Positions 60,567-64,000 of a stretch of DNA of 64,000 nt are shown here, one piece after another; within the stretch, counting starts at the first letter, position 1; each line of letters begins with the position of its first letter. The position numbers and the translations under genes are program-made. The DNA comes from Opitutaceae bacterium (GTDB taxonomy: Bacteria; Verrucomicrobiota; Verrucomicrobiia; Opitutales; Opitutaceae), in contig JAUSID010000141.1 in the NCBI GenBank assembly GCA_030648295.1, positions 1 through 64,000 of the forward strand, in the 5' to 3' direction. The notes under the pieces were generated by a model that was not told the origin of the DNA, did no database searches, and saw nothing but the letters and a program-made list of their open reading frames with translations.

Positions 60567-60712
60567 CTGGGAGCGCGGGCGTCCCGCCCGCCACGACATT
60601 TCGGATTGCGGATTGCGGATTGCGGATTCGCGAGCCCGCGAGTGCTGCACCCGCGGAACCGGCAACACCTCCGCGCGTCCCGAGTTGCGGGCAGGATGCC
60701 CGCGCTCCCGGG
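60567..60712. repeat. Two REP-like units and a short heptamer array
   Basis: A REP-like unit at 60567-60591, heptamers GGATTGC three times then GGATTCG and CGAGCCC (60603-60637), and a second REP-like unit in opposite orientation at 60687-60712 (GCGGGCAGGATGCCCGCGCT). This fills the space between the ABC exporter and the esterase. Confidence 0.8.
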
Positions 60713-61714
60713 TCACGGCAGTCGATCCAGCCAGGACAGGAACACGTCCTTCCACACCTCGGAGGGTGTTCCCGGCCCGCGGCCGAGTCCGAAGCCATGG
60801 CCGCCGGTTTCGACCAGCAGCAATTCCACCGGCACGTGCGCCGCTTTCAAGGCCGCCGCGAGCAGTTCGCTGTTCTGCGGCGGCACGCCGGTGTCGTCCT
60901 TCGCGTGCAACAGAAAAAATGGCGGTAGTTCCGGCCGGGCGCGGCGCTCGAGCGAAAATTCCGCCATGCGGGCCGGCGACGGCGACGGGCCGAGCAGCTT
61001 GTTGCGCGATCCCTTGTGGGCGTACGGCCCTTCCATGCAGACCACCGGGTAAAGCAGCGTCACGAAATCGGGGCGCGTTCCCGCCGCCGCATCGCCGAGT
61101 ATTCCCACGTTCCCGGCAAGGTGGCCGCCCGCCGAGCAGCCGAGGATCCCGACGCGCCTGGGATCGACGCCCCACTCCTTCGCGTGGTCGCGCACGAACT
61201 TCACCGCGACCAGCGCGTCATCCTGTGAATACGGCAGTCCTTCCTTCGTCGCGGCGGGATCCGGCAGCCGGTATTTCAGGATCGCGACCGTGAGGCCGCG
61301 CGCGGAAAAATAACGACCCATCCAGTAGCCCTCACGATCCATCGCAATGTACCCGTATCCGCCGCCCGGGCACACAATCAGCGCCGCGCCGCGATGCTCC
61401 GGCCTGGCCGGCCGGTACACCGTGAGAGTCGGCACCGTGACCTTTTGTACCACGCGATTGAACCCGCGGTCATCGTAGTTGTTGTGCCGGTAGATGACCT
61501 CCTCGATCGTCGGCGCCGTGTTCGCCGGCAGCGGCGGACGGAGCGGAAGCTCTTCGACGGTCTGGGCGGAGAGGTAGCTGGCCGATGCCGCGACGATCAA
61601 AGCCCGTAGCAGCCGAGGTAACGAGGCTGAGGCGATAGCGAAAACCGCACCTGGCAACCTTACGTCGGCCGTAACGCCGCACGAGGCTTGGATCGAATCG
61701 CAACCTGCATTCAT
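60713..61714 (-). CDS. Secreted alpha/beta hydrolase (esterase), start uncertain
   Basis: Up to 333 aa. Alpha/beta-hydrolase of the BD-FAE or esterase type: the oxyanion segment ALIVCPGGGYGYIAMDREGY, nucleophile elbow ILGCSAGGHLAGN (Ser), LLHAKDDTGVPPQNSE (Asp) and ETGGHGFGLG (His) complete a catalytic triad. It should cleave acetyl or feruloyl esters from plant polysaccharide. The 5' end is ambiguous: an ATG at 61714 gives an N-terminus encoded partly by the GTAGCAGCCGAGG repeat (61606-61632), while an in-frame TTG at 61600 (LIVAASASYLSAQ) would start a short signal sequence. It follows the sialate O-acetylesterase gene after 4 bp. Confidence 0.85.
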   Translation of the reverse strand: MNAGCDSIQASCGVTADVRLPGAVFAIASASLPRLLRALIVAASASYLSAQTVEELPLRPPLPANTAPTIEEVIYRHNNYDDRGFNRVVQKVTVPTLTVYRPARPEHRGAALIVCPGGGYGYIAMDREGYWMGRYFSARGLTVAILKYRLPDPAATKEGLPYSQDDALVAVKFVRDHAKEWGVDPRRVGILGCSAGGHLAGNVGILGDAAAGTRPDFVTLLYPVVCMEGPYAHKGSRNKLLGPSPSPARMAEFSLERRARPELPPFFLLHAKDDTGVPPQNSELLAAALKAAHVPVELLLVETGGHGFGLGRGPGTPSEVWKDVFLSWLDRLP

Positions 61715-61718
61715 CGCG

Positions 61719-63293
61719 TCACCAGTTGTCCGACCGGAAAGGCGCGGCCGGAAGTCCGGCGCCATTGAACAGCCGCGCGTCGGGGGAATTCCGCCACGCA
61801 TAGCGCACGGCGACCGGTTGCGCGACCGAGTCGGCGCTGACGATCACGGCCTGCCCGTCCACGCGCGCGGTCGCGGAGACGAACTTGCGATCCTCACCGG
61901 CGACCTCGAATGAGATCAGGCCGTCGTCTTTCGCCGGGTCCAGCCGCAGCCCCGCCGCATGCGTGAAGCTGACGCGCATGCCCTTGCCGTCGCGCTTCGC
62001 CGCCTTGAACAGCGGGCCATCCGTCTCGATCTTTTCGCGGAAAAGCTGCTGCCGGGCGTGCAGCGCGAGCCGGTGGCCGACGTCCTGCTTGTTCTTCGGA
62101 TGAATGTCCTTCGGCGCTCCGATGTCGATCGTCACCGCCATGCCGGTCTTCGGCAGCGCGAGGGCCCTCGTCTGCGCCTCGCGCAGATAGGCCCAGACGT
62201 CCCCCGTGTTGCCCGCGCCGCTCTCGAAATTCGCCAGCTGCACGAAATAGAACGGCAGCGGCTGGTCGAATTCGCGGCGCCACTGTTTGATCATGTCGGT
62301 GAACAGCGAGCTGTACTCGGCGTGCCGCGCGGCGTTGCTTTCCCCCTGATACCAGATTGCGCCCGCCAACCCGTATGGCACCAGCGGCGCGATCATGCCG
62401 TTGTAGAGGGAAGCCGGCAGCCACCGGCTGCCGGGGCCCTCGGGTGCGACCGGAGCGCGCGCCGTGAAGGGCTGGCCGGCGGCTTTGGCCGCGGCCTGGT
62501 TCGCCTTCCATTTCTCCATCGCCGCGGCATGCGCCGTCTGCCGCGCCGGAAAATCCGCCAGCGTTTTTTCCCAGCGCGCAAAAATCCCCTTCGCCGCCGG
62601 GTTCGCCCGCAGCATCGGCTCGCTCATCCAGGATTCGATCTGCGTGCCGCCCCACGAGCTGTTCACGATCCCGATCGGCACCTGGAGCTTCTGGTGGAGA
62701 TCCCGCGCGAAGAAAAACGCGACTGCGGAGAAATTTCCGACCGTCGCCGGTGAGCACGGTGCCCAATCGCCCTTCACATCGTCCTTCGGCTGCTCGGCCG
62801 CCGTGAGCGTCACCTTGAACTGGCGAATCAAGGGAAAGTTCGCCGCGGCGATTTCCGCCTCCGCGCGCTCGGCGTTGCGAACGATGAACCCCATGTTCGA
62901 CTGGCCGGAACAGAGCCACACGTCGCCGACGAGCACGTCGCGCACGCGCACCGTATTCGTGCCGGTGACCACCAGCTCGGCGGGCTGGGCCGAAATCTTC
63001 AGCGGCTTCAACATGGCTTTCCAATGCCCGTCGGCGGGCGTCGTCACCGCCACCGTCTGGTTGCCGAACTTCACCTGGACCTTCTCCGCCGGAGCCGCGC
63101 GACCGAAGATCGCGATCGCCTGACCGCGCTGGAGCACGGCGCCATCGCGGAACAGCGGGGCGAGGGTGACATCGGCATGGGCGCGCAGCGCGGCGGCGAG
63201 CAGAACCGCCGCATACGTTGCGCGTCGGATACAAAACGCCGCGAGCGATGCCCGCAAAATGCCGGGACGAGAGGACACGAGGTGCGATTTCAT
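61719..63293 (-). CDS. Secreted sialate O-acetylesterase
   Basis: 524 aa, signal peptide about 1-40 (ATYAAVLLAAALRAHA). SGNH-hydrolase fold of the SASA family: block I WLCSGQSNMGF (nucleophile Ser), GIVNSSWGGTQIESWMSE, AIWYQGESNAARHAEYSSLF and the C-terminal DIGAPKDIHPKNKQDVGHRL with the Asp-x-x-His-like pair. Removes O-acetyl groups from sialic acid or xylan. The start at 63293 is the first in-frame ATG that gives a signal peptide; further codons upstream look like spacer. With the esterase 4 bp downstream and the MFS gene 51 bp upstream, all on one strand, it likely forms a deacetylation and uptake operon. Confidence 0.93.
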   Translation of the reverse strand: MKSHLVSSRPGILRASLAAFCIRRATYAAVLLAAALRAHADVTLAPLFRDGAVLQRGQAIAIFGRAAPAEKVQVKFGNQTVAVTTPADGHWKAMLKPLKISAQPAELVVTGTNTVRVRDVLVGDVWLCSGQSNMGFIVRNAERAEAEIAAANFPLIRQFKVTLTAAEQPKDDVKGDWAPCSPATVGNFSAVAFFFARDLHQKLQVPIGIVNSSWGGTQIESWMSEPMLRANPAAKGIFARWEKTLADFPARQTAHAAAMEKWKANQAAAKAAGQPFTARAPVAPEGPGSRWLPASLYNGMIAPLVPYGLAGAIWYQGESNAARHAEYSSLFTDMIKQWRREFDQPLPFYFVQLANFESGAGNTGDVWAYLREAQTRALALPKTGMAVTIDIGAPKDIHPKNKQDVGHRLALHARQQLFREKIETDGPLFKAAKRDGKGMRVSFTHAAGLRLDPAKDDGLISFEVAGEDRKFVSATARVDGQAVIVSADSVAQPVAVRYAWRNSPDARLFNGAGLPAAPFRSDNW

Positions 63294-63343
63294 TTGAGAG
63301 TGCGAAAACACTTTGGCCGGCTTTAGGGCAACCGCGCAACCCA

Positions 63344-64000
63344 TCATGCCGGGATTGCCGCAATCCGTGGCTCCTCCCGCGGCTTGATCATGAGCACAAT
63401 GAACACAGAGAGCAGCGCCACCCCGGCGAACACACCGAAGATCACGTTGAGCGGGACATGGCGATCGCGCAGCGAACCGAAGGCCCAGTCTCCGAAACCG
63501 CCGCAGCTGATGCTGACGAGGTTCATGATGCCGTAGCCGGTGGCGCGCCACTCGGGTCGCGCGATCTGGCAAAGGATCGGCATGTTGTTGCAGTCGAAAA
63601 ATCCCCAGCCGAGCCCGAAGATGATCAGTCCGACGATGGCGACCGTGAGCGTTCCGGCATTGCCGACGCTAAAGAGCGCCGGAAGGAACATCATCATCCC
63701 GATCGCGCTGGTGAAGATCCGGCCCCGTGACGTCGTCCGCATCCATCGGTCCGCCAGCGCGCCGCCGAGCAGCGCACCGACGAGAGAGGCGATCTGCACG
63801 TAGAGGATCGCGCTGACGCCGGCCTTGCCCTGGCCGAGATGGAATTTCTCCCGCAGAATCTCGGGCATCCAGTCGCGGACGACCCAGCCCGCGATCGCGG
63901 GCAGCGTGAAGTACAATACGAGCAGGAGGAAATTGCGGTTGCCGAGCAGCGCGCGAAAAACGTTGGCGTCCGGCTTCGACTCGTCCGGTTCGGACTTCGG
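63344..64000 (-). CDS. MFS transporter (5' end outside the window)
   Basis: The frame is open from 63344 to the end of the window, so only the C-terminal 218 residues are seen. They contain membrane helices and the MFS loop LGGALADRWMRTTSRGRIFT, then FGLGWGFFDCNNMPILCQIA, ARPEWRATGYGIMNLVSISC and VIFGVFAGVALLSVFIVLMI. The first visible part (SEPDESKPDANVFRALLGNR) fits the central loop of a hexuronate or oligosaccharide carrier. It is the upstream gene of the acetylesterase operon; the true start lies beyond 64000. Confidence 0.92.
   Translation of the reverse strand, partial: PKSEPDESKPDANVFRALLGNRNFLLLVLYFTLPAIAGWVVRDWMPEILREKFHLGQGKAGVSAILYVQIASLVGALLGGALADRWMRTTSRGRIFTSAIGMMMFLPALFSVGNAGTLTVAIVGLIIFGLGWGFFDCNNMPILCQIARPEWRATGYGIMNLVSISCGGFGDWAFGSLRDRHVPLNVIFGVFAGVALLSVFIVLMIKPREEPRIAAIPA

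Overview
The window looks like a chromosomal segment of a high-GC member of the Verrucomicrobiota, most likely Opitutaceae (Opitutus or Lacunisphaera type). This is inferred from gene content: a TonB-dependent receptor with an LSPFEV-type N-terminus, many Tat-exported Gfo/Idh/MocA oxidoreductases, DUF1080 proteins, a giant secreted protein with a CxxCH haem site, and many secreted sugar-active enzymes. I see no rRNA, tRNA, CRISPR array, insertion sequence or complete prophage.

Layout. 420-3864: a hypothetical protein, a phage CII-like regulator, then sucC and sucD (succinyl-CoA synthetase). 4102-20627: a spermidine-synthase-like membrane protein, two Tat-signal oxidoreductases flanking a PHP-like secreted metallohydrolase, a sulfatase, a secreted protein of unknown function, a large TonB receptor and an acyltransferase-like membrane protein. 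21032-29457: a phospholipase-D-type enzyme, Ku, an Asp-box repeat protein, a toxin-antitoxin remnant overlapping a fumarylacetoacetate hydrolase, and several small proteins. 30044-33059: a frameshifted secreted peptidase-like protein with duplicated C-terminal domains. 33619-38842: DUF1080 proteins, a Tat-exported TIM-barrel isomerase and a Tat-exported oxidoreductase, which together suggest periplasmic 3-keto-glycoside breakdown. 40069-49812: a 1427-residue c-type cytochrome protein, an FG-GAP protein, a CsbD protein, a phosphodiesterase, a PNPOx protein, a YchJ protein and a DUF1328 protein. 50146-56390: a ytfQ-GH5-ytfR-ytfT-yjfF locus, a predicted galactofuranose-type ABC importer with a glycosidase gene inside. 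56459-64000: a PEGA-like protein, a sialidase-like protein, an ABC exporter, an esterase, a sialate O-acetylesterase and a 5'-truncated MFS transporter.

The genes fit an organism that degrades plant or mucin-like glycans: outer-membrane uptake (TonB receptor), desulfation, deacetylation, glycosidic and oxidative cleavage in the periplasm, then ABC or MFS import.

The most unusual feature is the non-coding DNA. Spacers carry (a) degenerate arrays that hold a strict 7-bp phase for 17-18 units although the unit sequence drifts, resembling the heptanucleotide STRR repeats of cyanobacteria, plus 8-bp and 9-bp arrays; and (b) at least eight families of dispersed hairpin repeats, some with the shape of Pseudomonas REP sequences. 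There are also several broken genes with informative junctions: a Doc toxin that seems to have lost its centre in frame, a histidine kinase collapsed to fused H-box and N-box pieces, a small gene with a frameshift at an A5 run, a surface-protein C-terminal fragment, and a one-base frameshift in the secreted peptidase. A pair of 21-bp palindromes lies at the 5' end of a small unknown gene. All family calls are from reading the sequence; no database search was possible.
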